From positions 1-55,045 of the forward strand of contig JAILQQ010000153.1 in the NCBI GenBank assembly GCA_024698885.1: a stretch of DNA of 55,045 bases, read 5' to 3'. This DNA is from Lachnospiraceae bacterium. GTDB taxonomy: Bacteria > Bacillota > Clostridia > Lachnospirales > Lachnospiraceae. The position numbers and the translations under genes are program-made. The notes below the pieces were generated by a model. The model ran no database searches. It worked only from the letters and a program-made list of their open reading frames with translations, and had not been told where the DNA came from. Shown here in pieces: positions 43,125 through 52,016 of the stretch (positions are counted from its first letter, which is position 1; each line of letters starts with the position of its first letter).

Positions 43125-44072
43125 ATGGCAGAATTAAACTACAGGAAGGCAGCGGTGATCGGCTGCGGTTTTGTCGGGGCGGCTTCGGCCTTTGCGCTCA
43201 TGGAGAGCGGCCTTTTTTCGGAGATGGTGCTGCTTGACGCCAATCGGGAGAAGGCCGAGGGAGAGGCACTTGATATCAGCCACGGACTGCCGTTTGCCAA
43301 GCCCATGAGGATCTATGCCGGCGATTACGCGGATATCGCGGATGCTTACGTTATCATTGTGACGGCAGGCGCAGGGCAGAAGCCGGGAGAAACGAGGCTT
43401 GATCTGGTGAAAAAGAACGTGGGGATATTCCGGTCCATCATTCCGCAGATCGCGCAGGTGAACCGGGACGCGATCATGCTGATCGTCGCCAATCCGGTGG
43501 ATATCCTGACCTATGTCGCAAGGCAGCTTTCCGGCTATCCCGAAAACAGGGTTTTCGGCTCCGGTACGACGTTAGATACGGCAAGGCTTAAATATCTGCT
43601 CGGAGAGCATCTGGCGGTGGACAGCAGATCCGTGCATGCCTTCATCATCGGGGAGCACGGCGACAGCGAAGTAGCTGCCTGGAGCAGCGCGAATGTTTCC
43701 GGGATCCCGTTAAACGATTTCTGCGAGATGCGGGGGCATTTTAATCATGAAGCCGCCATGAAGGAGATCGCGGAGAACGTGAAAAACAGTGCCTACGCGA
43801 TCATAGAGAAAAAAGGCGCGACCTACTACGGTATCGCCATGTCGGTAAAAAGGATCTGCGAAGCGATCGTGCGGGATGAAAAGACGATACTGCCGGTATC
43901 CAGCATCCAGCACGACAATCACGGCCTGTCGGATATCGCTCTCAGCATGCCGGCCATTGTCGGAAAGGACGGGGTGGAATGCACCGTGCCGATCAGCCTG
44001 AACGAGGCGGAGCTTCAGGCGCTGCAGGCATCTGCCGAGACGCTGAAGAAGGTGATCGAGGAAGTGCTGTAA
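43125..44072 (+). CDS. ldh: L-lactate dehydrogenase
   Basis: The 315-residue enzyme interconverts pyruvate and L-lactate with NADH. It shows the Rossmann start AAVIGCGFVGAASAFAL, Asp at the end of strand 2 (LLDAN), the substrate loop with GQKPGETRLDLV, VANPVDILTY and the catalytic His near 178 in IGEHGDSEVAAWS. The length is typical. A malate dehydrogenase is less likely given the loop sequence. AAGGAGA precedes the ATG. It fits fermentative, mixed-acid metabolism. Confidence 0.92.
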   Translation: MAELNYRKAAVIGCGFVGAASAFALMESGLFSEMVLLDANREKAEGEALDISHGLPFAKPMRIYAGDYADIADAYVIIVTAGAGQKPGETRLDLVKKNVGIFRSIIPQIAQVNRDAIMLIVANPVDILTYVARQLSGYPENRVFGSGTTLDTARLKYLLGEHLAVDSRSVHAFIIGEHGDSEVAAWSSANVSGIPLNDFCEMRGHFNHEAAMKEIAENVKNSAYAIIEKKGATYYGIAMSVKRICEAIVRDEKTILPVSSIQHDNHGLSDIALSMPAIVGKDGVECTVPISLNEAELQALQASAETLKKVIEEVL

Positions 44073-44112
44073 GGAAATGATCCGGTCGGAAAAGCGAATC
44101 GGCGCGGGAGAA
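44073..44112 (+). repeat. Degenerate hairpin element fragment
   Basis: GGAAATGATCCGGTCGG opens module A directly after the ldh stop, then jumps to AATCGGCGCGG, the end of module C. Most of A, all of B and the left arm of C are missing. The fragment ends 18 bases before the cyclophilin gene. Confidence 0.65.
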
Positions 44113-44130
44113 AGGAAGAAAAGGAAGAGA

Positions 44131-44859
44131 ATGAAGAGAAGAAAACTGTTGACCGTCATCCTGGCGGCTGCCTTGACGGCATCCGTGGCAGCAGGCTGCG
44201 GGAAAAAGGAGGAAACGGTACCGGAAGAGACGGCGGAGACGGTGACCGAAGAGACCGCTGAACCGGAGGAGCAGACAAAGGAGGAATCGGCGGCGGAAGC
44301 GGGAGCAGAAACGGAGGCGGAGACAAAAGAGGAAACGGCGGATCCTGCCGAGGTTCCCTATGCTGAGATCACGGTAAAGGATTACGGCCTGATCAGGGTC
44401 ATGCTGGAACCGGCAGAAGCTCCCGAAACCGTGCGGAACTTTATCGATCTGGCCGAAAGCGGCTTTTATGACGGGCTTACCTTTCACCGCATCATGGACG
44501 GCTTCATGATGCAGGGCGGAGACCCGGACGGAAACGGGACAGGCGGAGCCGATAAAACGATAAAGGGGGAATTTGCGCTAAACGGTGTAGAGAACAATAT
44601 CTCCCATGTCAGGGGCGTCATCTCCATGGCGCGGAGCCAGGATCCCGACAGCGCAAGCTCCCAGTTTTTCATCGTACAGTCGGACAGCACCTTCTTAGAC
44701 GGACAGTACGCCGGCTTCGGGCGTGTTACGGAAGGGATTGAGATCGTGGATCAGATCTGCGCGGATGCAAAGCCCACGGACAATAACGGAACGATCCCCC
44801 CGGCAGAGCAGCCCGTTATGGAATCCGTGAAGATCGTTTACGAAAAAGTATTATATTAG
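44131..44859 (+). CDS. Cyclophilin-type peptidyl-prolyl isomerase lipoprotein
   Basis: The 242-residue protein is an exported foldase. After a lipobox (AAGC, C23) comes a Glu/Thr-rich linker (25-70), then a cyclophilin domain: ETVRNFIDLAESGFYDG, TFHRIMDGFMMQGGDP, SMARSQDPDSASSQFFI and FGRVTEGIEIVDQI. The catalytic Arg (FHR) and Gln (MMQGG) of the family are present. It folds or refolds secreted proteins at the membrane. ATG 44131 is preceded by AAGGAAG. The gene ends in a 4-base overlap with a convergent gene. Confidence 0.9.
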   Translation: MKRRKLLTVILAAALTASVAAGCGKKEETVPEETAETVTEETAEPEEQTKEESAAEAGAETEAETKEETADPAEVPYAEITVKDYGLIRVMLEPAEAPETVRNFIDLAESGFYDGLTFHRIMDGFMMQGGDPDGNGTGGADKTIKGEFALNGVENNISHVRGVISMARSQDPDSASSQFFIVQSDSTFLDGQYAGFGRVTEGIEIVDQICADAKPTDNNGTIPPAEQPVMESVKIVYEKVLY

Positions 44860-45647
44860 AGTTCCCAGAACGCAACAGCGCTCGCGGCAGCTACATTCAG
44901 GGAATCGACGCCGTGCCCCATGGGGATCCTTACGATATAGTCGCATTCCCTGAGCGTCTTTTCAGAAAGGCCCGTACTTTCCGTTCCGAGCAGAACGGCA
45001 AGCTTTGCGGGCTTTTTGAGTTTCGGGTCTCTGATATCACAGGCATTTTCGGACAGTGCCATGGCCGCCGTTTCAAAGCCCATGCTCTTTAAGAACGGCA
45101 TATAGTCCGACGGCAGAAAAGCCCAGGGAATCTGGAAAACCGTTCCCATGCTGACCCGGATCGCGCGCCGGTACAAAGGGTCGCTGCATCTGCTGGTCAG
45201 GAGCACCGCATCCATGGAAAGCGCCGCGGCGTTTCGAAAGATCGCGCCTACGTTCGTCGGATTCGTGATATCCTCAAGGACCGCGACGCGCCTTACGTCC
45301 CGGCAGACCAGGGCAGGATCCGTGGCGGCCGGTCTTTTCATGGCGCAGAGCATGCCTCTTGTTACCGTATAGCCGGTCAGCCTGACTAAGACCGACAGCT
45401 CCGCCACATAGACAGGCACGTCCCTGCAGCGCGCAAGAAGCGCCGCATGCTCCTTAAGCATCCGTGTTTCGATCAGAAACGAAAGGGGTTCATGCCCTGC
45501 GTCCAGTGCCCGTTCGATGACAGCCGCGCTTTCCGAGATGAAGATGCCGCCCGCCGGCTCGTAATAATGCAGCAGCTGCGGTTCGTTCAGCTCCGTATAC
45601 AGCTTTAGCTCCGGCATGGCCAGATCCGTGATCTCTATGATGTTCAT
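44856..45647 (-). CDS. TrmH/SpoU-family RNA ribose methyltransferase
   Basis: The 263-residue protein transfers methyl groups from S-adenosylmethionine to a ribose 2'-OH of tRNA or rRNA. The trefoil-knot motifs are all present: TNPTNVGAIFRNAAA (about 132), LLGTESTGLS (220) and IPMGHGVDSLNVAAASAV at the end. The N-terminal part (1-100) is a substrate-binding domain. The exact target RNA cannot be told. It overlaps the next minus gene by 4 bases (ATGA). Confidence 0.88.
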   Translation of the reverse strand: MNIIEITDLAMPELKLYTELNEPQLLHYYEPAGGIFISESAAVIERALDAGHEPLSFLIETRMLKEHAALLARCRDVPVYVAELSVLVRLTGYTVTRGMLCAMKRPAATDPALVCRDVRRVAVLEDITNPTNVGAIFRNAAALSMDAVLLTSRCSDPLYRRAIRVSMGTVFQIPWAFLPSDYMPFLKSMGFETAAMALSENACDIRDPKLKKPAKLAVLLGTESTGLSEKTLRECDYIVRIPMGHGVDSLNVAAASAVAFWEL

Positions 45648-46057
45648 AGCAGGATCCTGTCAAGAGCGGCGAAGATATCCGCCTCGGCCGCATAGGGATA
45701 GATATGAAAATAAGGATTTCCGGTGAGCATGGCGGAAAGCTGCGTTCTTGTCTTGTCATAGAAGAGATGGCAGGGCTTCCCGAACTTTTCGGCATAGGCA
45801 AGCTCATAGCCGACCCCCAGAGAAGGAGAGGTACATTCGCCGATCAGAAGGTCGCACTCCCGAAGCCACGCGGTGTCCTGTTCATAGATCAGCGCATCCT
45901 TGCTGCGTCCCTTTTCCAGAAGGCTCAGGGACAGGTCTCCGACATGCTCCGTCAGAACGGTATCCGTCCGCCCGATGTATTCAATGATCCGCTGATACAG
46001 TGTCGCGTCCGTCCGGCCGCCCCGGATCGAGCCCGCAAAGTAGATTTTCCGGTTCAT
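45644..46057 (-). CDS. Nucleoside 2-deoxyribosyltransferase / DNPH1-like hydrolase
   Basis: The 137-residue protein fits the nucleoside deoxyribosyltransferase superfamily, closest in look to DNPH1 (Rcl), which splits deoxynucleoside monophosphates. It starts KIYFAGSIRGGRTD, has VLTEHVGD near 34 and the Glu-containing SLGVGYELAYAEKFGKP near 80. Its role would be nucleotide salvage or clean-up. A promoter-like dyad lies about 60 bases upstream. It is coupled to the methyltransferase gene. Confidence 0.82.
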   Translation of the reverse strand: MNRKIYFAGSIRGGRTDATLYQRIIEYIGRTDTVLTEHVGDLSLSLLEKGRSKDALIYEQDTAWLRECDLLIGECTSPSLGVGYELAYAEKFGKPCHLFYDKTRTQLSAMLTGNPYFHIYPYAAEADIFAALDRILL

Positions 46058-46115
46058 GCGCCTATCCTCCCATAGCCCCCAAAGTGGTTAAAAGTGCCCA
46101 AAAAGTTTCCCTGAC

Positions 46116-46148
46116 AGTATAGCACGCTGCCGATATTTGTGCTATACT
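46116..46148. promoter_or_regulatory. Mirror-image divergent extended -10 promoters
   Basis: AGTATAGCAC (46116-46125) and GTGCTATACT (46139-46148) are a perfect 10-bp inverted repeat. On each strand it places TATACT behind TGC, an extended -10, facing away from the centre: plus toward the aquaporin gene, minus toward the DNPH1-like gene. It could equally be an operator. Confidence 0.5.
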
Positions 46149-46170
46149 GAGATGATTTGATCTGCACAAT

Positions 46171-46259
46171 AAGGAAATGATCCGGTCAGCGAAGCTGCCC
46201 GGATCGGCATGAACCAAGGTTCGTGCCTAAGCGCACGACTTGCAGAGCAAGTCGGCACA
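46171..46259 (+). repeat. Dispersed hairpin element, modules A-B-C
   Basis: A at 46181-46203 (TCCGGTCAGC/GCTGCCCGGA, one mismatch), B at 46206-46227 with one G-T pair, C at 46237-46253 (GACTTGC/GCAAGTC). The C stem differs from that at 23683 by a paired change. It ends within the AAGGAGG leader of the aquaporin gene. Confidence 0.88.
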
Positions 46260-46276
46260 ATAAGGAGGGTGAGTAT

Positions 46277-47002
46277 ATGAAGAAGTATCTGGCAGAATTT
46301 ATAGGAACGCTTGCGTTAGTGATGTTAGGCTGCGGGACAGCGATGCTCGTAGGCTGCAGCAGTGAAAACGGGAGTGGCTATATGCTGACCGCGTTTGCGT
46401 TTGGCCTGACGATCGTCGGAATGGCCTATTGCGTCGGGAATATTTCCGGATGCCATATCAATCCGGCGGTGTCTCTGGGCGTTCTGATGCGGGGCGGTCT
46501 GACAACAAAAGATTTTATCGGCTACGTGGTAGCGCAGTGCCTCGGTGCAATGGTTGGTTCGGGGCTGTTAACGTTTATCTTTGCGCTTGGAAATGTAACG
46601 GATCAGACCGGCGGACTCGGGGCAAACGGTCTGGCGGGGGTAAACGGCAGCGCAGGGGCAGGATTGCTCGTAGAGATCCTCCTGACCTTCTTCTTTGTGA
46701 TGGTGATCCTCGGTGTAACCTCTCCCCGCTTTAATCACGGCAGCTTCGGCGGCCTGATCATCGGCTTCACGCTTGTACTCGTGCATATCCTGGGGATCGG
46801 ACTCACCGGAACCTCCGTGAATCCGGCAAGATCCTTCGGGCCTGCGGTGCTTGCGGCGATGCTCGGCAATACGGCGCCGATTTCGGAACTGTGGGTATTT
46901 ATCGTAGGGCCTTTGATCGGTGCGGCGCTTGCGGCGATCGTCTACGGGGCGCTTGAAAAGGATCAGAGAGGCACTAAGAAGGCAAAGGAGCAGGAATCCT
47001 GA
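46277..47002 (+). CDS. Aquaporin (AqpZ-like MIP channel)
   Basis: The 241-residue membrane protein has six helices and the two pore motifs HINPAVSLG (NPA 62-64) and SVNPARSFGPA (NPA 182-184, with the selectivity Arg 185). The residues around the second motif point to a water channel rather than a glycerol facilitator (NPAR followed by Ser/Phe, no Asp). It should balance osmotic pressure. ATG 46277 lies 8 bases after AAGGAGG; longer readings start inside the repeat element. Confidence 0.9.
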   Translation: MKKYLAEFIGTLALVMLGCGTAMLVGCSSENGSGYMLTAFAFGLTIVGMAYCVGNISGCHINPAVSLGVLMRGGLTTKDFIGYVVAQCLGAMVGSGLLTFIFALGNVTDQTGGLGANGLAGVNGSAGAGLLVEILLTFFFVMVILGVTSPRFNHGSFGGLIIGFTLVLVHILGIGLTGTSVNPARSFGPAVLAAMLGNTAPISELWVFIVGPLIGAALAAIVYGALEKDQRGTKKAKEQES

Positions 47003-47036
47003 GCCGAAAACAAACGCCTTAAACAGCGTTCCCTTC

Positions 47037-47065
47037 AAAAACACGACCCTTCGGATCGTGTTTTT
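47037..47065 (+). terminator. Rho-independent terminator after aquaporin
   Basis: AAAAACACGA (47037-47046) and TCGTGTTTTT (47056-47065) form a 10-bp stem with a 9-base loop. The symmetry means it could work on both strands. Confidence 0.82.
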
Positions 47066-47079
47066 ATAAAGGAGTTCTT

Positions 47080-47634
47080 ATGGCAGGTATTGGCAGAAGC
47101 GTAGAGGGGTATCTGTTCCTGACGGAAGAAGATGCCGACATCGCGAAGGAAGAAATCGAGCGGATCAACTTTATCTCCTCGAAGATGAAGGAGGATAATC
47201 CGCAGGCGATCTTAGCCGTATATAACCGGATGATCCAGAACAAGACCTTCATCACGCCGGTGGGGCAGGAGTATCTGCGCACGCTCCGTGATTATCTTTA
47301 CAAATCGGCCCAGATCCCCGATGATCAGATCAGTGATATCCCGCTGATCGTTTCCTACGCGGATGCGCTGAAAAAGGGGAACGAGCCCGCTAAAAGAAAG
47401 CAGCCGGAAAGGCGCAGAAAGAGCTATAAAAAGGAATATCAGGGCGCGCTCATTGTGATCGCGGTACTGGTCGTGATGGTCGGTGCTATGTTTACGATCG
47501 CGCTGAATTCTGATGTTCCGAATATTCTGAATTATAAAACAGCGCTTGAGAACGAGTACGCCAGCTGGGAGCAGGACCTTTACGAGAGAGAGGCTGAGCT
47601 CAGGGAGAAGGAAGAAGCGCTGGGAATATATTGA
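47080..47634 (+). CDS. Small membrane protein of unknown function
   Basis: I do not recognise this 184-residue protein. Residues 1-110 are soluble and helical (EEDADIAKEEIERINFISSK, then QAILAVYNRMIQNKTF), followed by a basic stretch, a membrane helix (ALIVIAVLVVMVGAMFTIAL, about 122-141) and a Glu-rich helix at the C-terminus (LYEREAELREKEEAL). AAGGAG lies upstream of the ATG. The end of the gene touches a repeat element (TGA then GCGCACGATC). Confidence 0.68.
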   Translation: MAGIGRSVEGYLFLTEEDADIAKEEIERINFISSKMKEDNPQAILAVYNRMIQNKTFITPVGQEYLRTLRDYLYKSAQIPDDQISDIPLIVSYADALKKGNEPAKRKQPERRRKSYKKEYQGALIVIAVLVVMVGAMFTIALNSDVPNILNYKTALENEYASWEQDLYEREAELREKEEALGIY

Positions 47635-47711
47635 TGCGCACGATCCGCTGAAGCAGACCGGTGGAGACGAGGAAATGCTCCGGTCTGACAAGCGTACCGG
47701 AGCGGCGCAGG
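47635..47711 (+). repeat. Hairpin element with modules C (degenerate) and A
   Basis: GCGCACGATCCGC opens a damaged C. A has arms GCTCCGGT and ACCGGAGC; relative to the usual GATCCGGT/ACCGGATC this is a compensated A-T to C-G change. Module B is absent. GGCGCAGGAAGGAG then runs straight into the ribosome binding site of the next gene. Confidence 0.75.
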
Positions 47712-47722
47712 AAGGAGAAAGG

Positions 47723-48397
47723 ATGGACCGGATCAAGGTACTGGTAGTAGATGACGAAAGCAGGATGCGAAAGCTTGTGAAGGACTTCCTGACCAGGGAG
47801 GGCTATGAGGTGCTGGAAGCGCAGGATGGCGCGGAGGCACTGGATCTGTTTTATGAGGATAAAGATATTTCCCTGATGATCGTTGACGTGATGATGCCGA
47901 ACGTAGACGGCCTTCAGGTCGTTAAGGAGGTGCGGGAACAGTCAAAGGTCCCGATCATCATGCTGACGGCCAAGGGAGATGAAAGGGATGAGCTGCAGGG
48001 CTTTGAATACGGGGCGGATGAATACATTTCCAAGCCCTTTTCCCCAAAGATCCTGGTGGCGAGAGTCAACGCGATCCTGCGCCGGAGCAACGTTCTGGAC
48101 GCGGAGGAAAAGTTGGAGGCCGACGGGATTGTTTTAGACAAGGCCGCTCATCAGGTCATCGTGGACGGAGAGGTGATCGAGCTGTCCTTCAAGGAATTCG
48201 AGCTCCTCGCGTATTTTATGGAGAATCGCAATATCGCGCTGTCCCGCGAAAAAATACTGAACAACGTATGGAATTACGATTATTACGGGGATGCCCGCAC
48301 CATCGATACCCATGTCAAAAAGCTCCGCAGCAAGATCGGCGAGAAAGGCGACTGTATCAAGACGATCTGGGGGATGGGGTACAAGTTTGAGGCTTAA
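47723..48397 (+). CDS. OmpR/PhoB-family response regulator
   Basis: The 224-residue regulator has a receiver (1-115: [11 protein letters not shown]55 in [14 protein letters not shown] in MLTAKG, K in YISKPF) and a winged-helix DNA-binding domain (125-224: [35 protein letters not shown]). It should be phosphorylated by the histidine kinase encoded at 52013, whose type usually pairs with OmpR regulators. The two are split by a hybrid kinase and an aldo/keto reductase. ATG 47723 follows GAAGGAG. Confidence 0.9.
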   Translation: MDRIKVLVVDDESRMRKLVKDFLTREGYEVLEAQDGAEALDLFYEDKDISLMIVDVMMPNVDGLQVVKEVREQSKVPIIMLTAKGDERDELQGFEYGADEYISKPFSPKILVARVNAILRRSNVLDAEEKLEADGIVLDKAAHQVIVDGEVIELSFKEFELLAYFMENRNIALSREKILNNVWNYDYYGDARTIDTHVKKLRSKIGEKGDCIKTIWGMGYKFEA

Positions 48398-48400
48398 ACC

Positions 48401-48475
48401 ACAGGTTCGTGCCTGAGCGCACGGTCTGCGTATCTGTTCAGAAGCCGGAGGGTTCTGAACAGATACACGGTCTGA
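48401..48475 (+). repeat. Hairpin element: B and C remnants around a module D hairpin
   Basis: CAGGTTCGTGCCTGAGCGCACGG is the right arm of B and start of C. It is followed by TATCTGTTCAGAA/TTCTGAACAGATA (48430-48442 with 48452-48464), a perfect 13-bp stem, placed where the C stem would be, and then by ACGGTCTGAGG. It looks as if module D was inserted into C. Confidence 0.78.
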
Positions 48476-48486
48476 GGGAAATACGG

Positions 48487-51129
48487 ATGAATTATGAGCT
48501 GTTTATTGATATCGTCACGATCACGCTGAACCTGATCGGTCTGATGATCTGCCTGTTCCGGTATTTTGAATATTCGCACAGAACCCTGACATTTGCGGTG
48601 GCCTTCTATTTGGGCATGCTGCTTTCCGATTATTATTGGGGGGTCTATACGCTCGTCATGGGAGATGCCCCGGTCATCTCTTCGCTTCTTGCCTATCTCG
48701 GCTGGAATCTGGCCTTTGCCTTTTTAACCTTCACGCAGCTTTCCCTTCGAAAGGAGAAGGGGATCCGCTACCTCCGCCCCATCGTATTTCTGCCGGTGCC
48801 GCTTCATCTGGCCCAGCTGATCCTGTACCTTAGCTTCGGCGGGATCCTGAACAATATCTGGATGTGCTTCTGGACAACAGTATCCGCCTGCCTTGCGCTG
48901 GAAGAGATCCTGTATTACAGGAAGAACAAAAATCAGGGGGCGAAATTCCCCTATGCCAATACAGCGATCTTGATTTACATCATCATGGAATACGGCTCCT
49001 GGACGGCTTCCTGTTTTGACTACCCTTCCGAGGTTGTCAATCCCTATGGCTACTGCAATACGGTTGCCATACTCTGCTATGTGCTTATCGCGTCGGGCCT
49101 TTTCACGGAATACCGGGATGAGGTTCAGGCGCAGGGAGAAAATCACAACACCCGTCTGATGAAGATCTTCAAACCGTTATATATCGTCGTGGTGATCGTA
49201 AGCTGCTGCGGCGGCGCGCTCCTTGCGATGTGGATGCGCGATACGCTGGCGGTGACCGTGAAGGAAACAGGGAATACGGATCCCTACAGTGTGATCGCTG
49301 TGATGCTGTTTGTGGTCTCGGCCGTTATCGTATCCTTTACGTTTACGATCATCCTTATCGTTGGGACCGAGCAGAAAACCTATGAAAGCGAAGAGCTGCA
49401 GAGCGCGAAATATGTGGCGGAACAGGCCAATACGGCAAAGAGTGAGTTCCTCGCCAATATGTCCCATGAGATCCGCACGCCGATCAATGCCGTGCTCGGG
49501 ATGAATGAGATCATCTTCCGGGAGAGCCTGCAGGCCAGGGATGATCTGCCGGATGACCGGGATGAGACAAGGAGCATCTTTGAGGATATCTGCAATCTGG
49601 CCGGAAACATTGACAACGCCGGAAAAAGCCTTCTGTCCATTATCAACGATATCCTGGATTTCTCCAAGATCGAGGCCGGAAAGCTCGAGATCGTGGAAGG
49701 CGAGTATCGGCTGAGCAGCGTGCTGAATGATGTCTGCAACATGATATCCTTCCGGGCGGAAAGCAAGGGATTGAAATATGAGGTCAGGGTGGATCCCGGG
49801 ATTCCGGATCTGCTTTACGGGGATGAGATCAGGATCCGCCAGATCATTACGAACCTCCTGACGAACGCGGTCAAGTATACCGACGAAGGAATGGTCACGA
49901 TGACGGTGGCGGAGAAGGAGGATAAAACGCGCCCGTCCCATGTTCTGCTCGAGGTGGCGGTAGAGGACACGGGGATCGGGATCCGGGAAGAGGATCAGGA
50001 CAAGCTGTTTGAAAAATTCGAAAGGATGGATCTCAGCAAGAACCGCACGATCGAGGGAACCGGGCTGGGGCTTGCGATCACCGGAAGCCTTCTCAAGATG
50101 ATGCACGGATCCGTAAAGGTGGAATCGGTTTACGGGGAGGGCTCGACCTTTACCGTGATGATTCCCCAGAGATTTGTGAACGAGGAGCCGATCGGGGATT
50201 TCCGGGAAAGATTTGAACAGAGCATACGGGACAGAAAGGCGGAAACGGAATCCTTCCGGGCGGAGGATGCGCGCATCCTCGTGGTGGATGATACGAAGAT
50301 GAACCTGACGGTGGTCAAGGGACTGTTAAAGGATACAAAGATCGGCATCGATACGGCGTCAAGCGGCGGGGAAGCGATCATCATGGCCATGGCCAACCCG
50401 TATGATCTGATCCTGATGGATCAGCTGATGCCGGGCATGGACGGCACGACCACGATGCGCCGCATAAAGGAGGAGCCGGACGGGCTAAACGCGCAGACGC
50501 CGTGTATCTGTCTGACGGCCGATGCCGTATCGGGAGCAAGGGAAAAATATATTTCCCAGGGCTTTGACGATTATCTTTCGAAACCGATCGACAGTCATGA
50601 ACTGGAAGCTCTTTTGGCGGCGCATCTGCCGATCGACAAGATCCACTTTATCGATGTAAGCGGGCCGGAAGCAGAGACCGCGCCACGAGAGCCTGAGGAT
50701 GTCCTGGAATTTGAACCGGATCAGGCAGGGACGGATACCTCGCGGCCTGCCGGAGAGACCTTTGATCCGAAGCTCATTGACCGGAGCGTCGGGCTGAAGT
50801 ACTGCAGCGGCGACGAGGAATTCTACCGTGAGCTTCTGACAGAGTACCTGAAGGAATCGGAGAACAGAAGGGCGGCTATTGAGCAATACTACCGGGATCG
50901 GGACTGGAAGAACTACGAGGTCTCTGTGCATTCCTTAAAGAGTACCTCCCGGATGATCGGTGCCGCGGACCTATCCGAGGAGGCGGCAGCGCAGGAAAAG
51001 GCGGCTAGGGAGGACGATACCGAAAGGATCGATCAGGGGTATGAAAGGATGCTCTCCCTATACCGGGAGGCAACAGAAATGATAAAGAGAGATTTTGAGA
51101 AGCAAGCCGGTGCAGAAAGGAGTGCATGA
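48487..51129 (+). CDS. Membrane hybrid histidine kinase with receiver and Hpt domains
   Basis: The 880-residue kinase has six to seven helices (residues 8-220), another membrane segment and extracellular loop (about 230-310), HisKA (H327 in [13 protein letters not shown]), HATPase with [10 protein letters not shown], a receiver (D645 in [11 protein letters not shown]) and an Hpt domain (H815 in [11 protein letters not shown]). It resembles the kinases at 8754 and 40107. ATG 48487 follows GAGGGAAA; longer readings start in the repeat element. It overlaps the aldo/keto reductase gene by 4 bases, so the two are co-translated. Confidence 0.88.
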   Translation: MNYELFIDIVTITLNLIGLMICLFRYFEYSHRTLTFAVAFYLGMLLSDYYWGVYTLVMGDAPVISSLLAYLGWNLAFAFLTFTQLSLRKEKGIRYLRPIVFLPVPLHLAQLILYLSFGGILNNIWMCFWTTVSACLALEEILYYRKNKNQGAKFPYANTAILIYIIMEYGSWTASCFDYPSEVVNPYGYCNTVAILCYVLIASGLFTEYRDEVQAQGENHNTRLMKIFKPLYIVVVIVSCCGGALLAMWMRDTLAVTVKETGNTDPYSVIAVMLFVVSAVIVSFTFTIILIVGTEQKTYESEELQSAKYVAEQANTAKSEFLANMSHEIRTPINAVLGMNEIIFRESLQARDDLPDDRDETRSIFEDICNLAGNIDNAGKSLLSIINDILDFSKIEAGKLEIVEGEYRLSSVLNDVCNMISFRAESKGLKYEVRVDPGIPDLLYGDEIRIRQIITNLLTNAVKYTDEGMVTMTVAEKEDKTRPSHVLLEVAVEDTGIGIREEDQDKLFEKFERMDLSKNRTIEGTGLGLAITGSLLKMMHGSVKVESVYGEGSTFTVMIPQRFVNEEPIGDFRERFEQSIRDRKAETESFRAEDARILVVDDTKMNLTVVKGLLKDTKIGIDTASSGGEAIIMAMANPYDLILMDQLMPGMDGTTTMRRIKEEPDGLNAQTPCICLTADAVSGAREKYISQGFDDYLSKPIDSHELEALLAAHLPIDKIHFIDVSGPEAETAPREPEDVLEFEPDQAGTDTSRPAGETFDPKLIDRSVGLKYCSGDEEFYRELLTEYLKESENRRAAIEQYYRDRDWKNYEVSVHSLKSTSRMIGAADLSEEAAAQEKAAREDDTERIDQGYERMLSLYREATEMIKRDFEKQAGAERSA

Positions 51130-52016
51130 TGAAGTTTTCGGAAGCATTTTATACGTTGAATGACGGTTCTAAACTGCCGATGATCGGCTTTGGAACCTAT
51201 CATGAGGAATTCGGCAATAACCTGGAGCCGATCCGGGAAGCGATCGACGCGGGATATCGTTTTTTTGATACGGCGTCGCTCTATGAGACGGAAAAATACC
51301 TCGGAACGGCGATCAGAGAGAGCGGTATCCCGCGGGAGGAATTTATCGTGGAAACCAAGCTCTGGATCGACGAAATGGGAAGGGAGGGCGTGAAAAAGGC
51401 GCTGGAACGTTCCCTAAAGAGACTGCAGACGGACTATGTGGATATCTACATGATCCACTGGCCCAGAGAGACCGGAGAGCCGGAGGAAGCCTGGAAGGAA
51501 AAGGATCTTGAGACCTATGCCGCCATGGAGGAGGCCGTGGAGGCCGGACAGGTAAGGCGTCTGGGACTCAGCAATTTCCTGCCGCATCATCTTGACAATA
51601 TCCTGAAAAACTGCCGCATTAAGCCTGTGGTCGACCAGCTCGAGCTGCATCCCGGCTGCTCCCAGGAGGCGGCGGTCGCCTTCTGCCAGGCAAATGAGGT
51701 GCTTCCCATGGCCTGGAGCCCATTGGGACGCGGACGCGAGAACGCCATTATCGGCAATGCGATCCTGCCGCAGCTTGCAAAGAAGTACGGAAAAAGCATA
51801 CAGCAGATCAATCTGCGTTTCCTGCTGCAGAAGGGGATCCTCCCGATCCCGAAGGCAAGCTCAAAGGAGCATATCAAAGCCAATCTGGACGTCTTTGACT
51901 TTGAACTGACACAGGATGAGATCTGGATGCTTTCTGCCATGCCGCAGAACACCTGGCTCGGAGAGCACCCTGACTTCTTCATCCCGACGAAGAGGAGCAA
52001 TCCCGGGAACCTATGA
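51126..52016 (+). CDS. Aldo/keto reductase
   Basis: The 296-residue enzyme is an NADPH-dependent carbonyl reductase with a TIM-barrel. The catalytic tetrad is complete: D48, Y53 ([13 protein letters not shown]), K78 (ETKLW) and H111 (MIHWP). WSPLGRG and [14 protein letters not shown] are the typical cofactor segments. The exact substrate is unknown. Its position between a hybrid kinase and a histidine kinase, overlapping both by 4 bases, is unusual. Confidence 0.9.
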   Translation: MMKFSEAFYTLNDGSKLPMIGFGTYHEEFGNNLEPIREAIDAGYRFFDTASLYETEKYLGTAIRESGIPREEFIVETKLWIDEMGREGVKKALERSLKRLQTDYVDIYMIHWPRETGEPEEAWKEKDLETYAAMEEAVEAGQVRRLGLSNFLPHHLDNILKNCRIKPVVDQLELHPGCSQEAAVAFCQANEVLPMAWSPLGRGRENAIIGNAILPQLAKKYGKSIQQINLRFLLQKGILPIPKASSKEHIKANLDVFDFELTQDEIWMLSAMPQNTWLGEHPDFFIPTKRSNPGNL

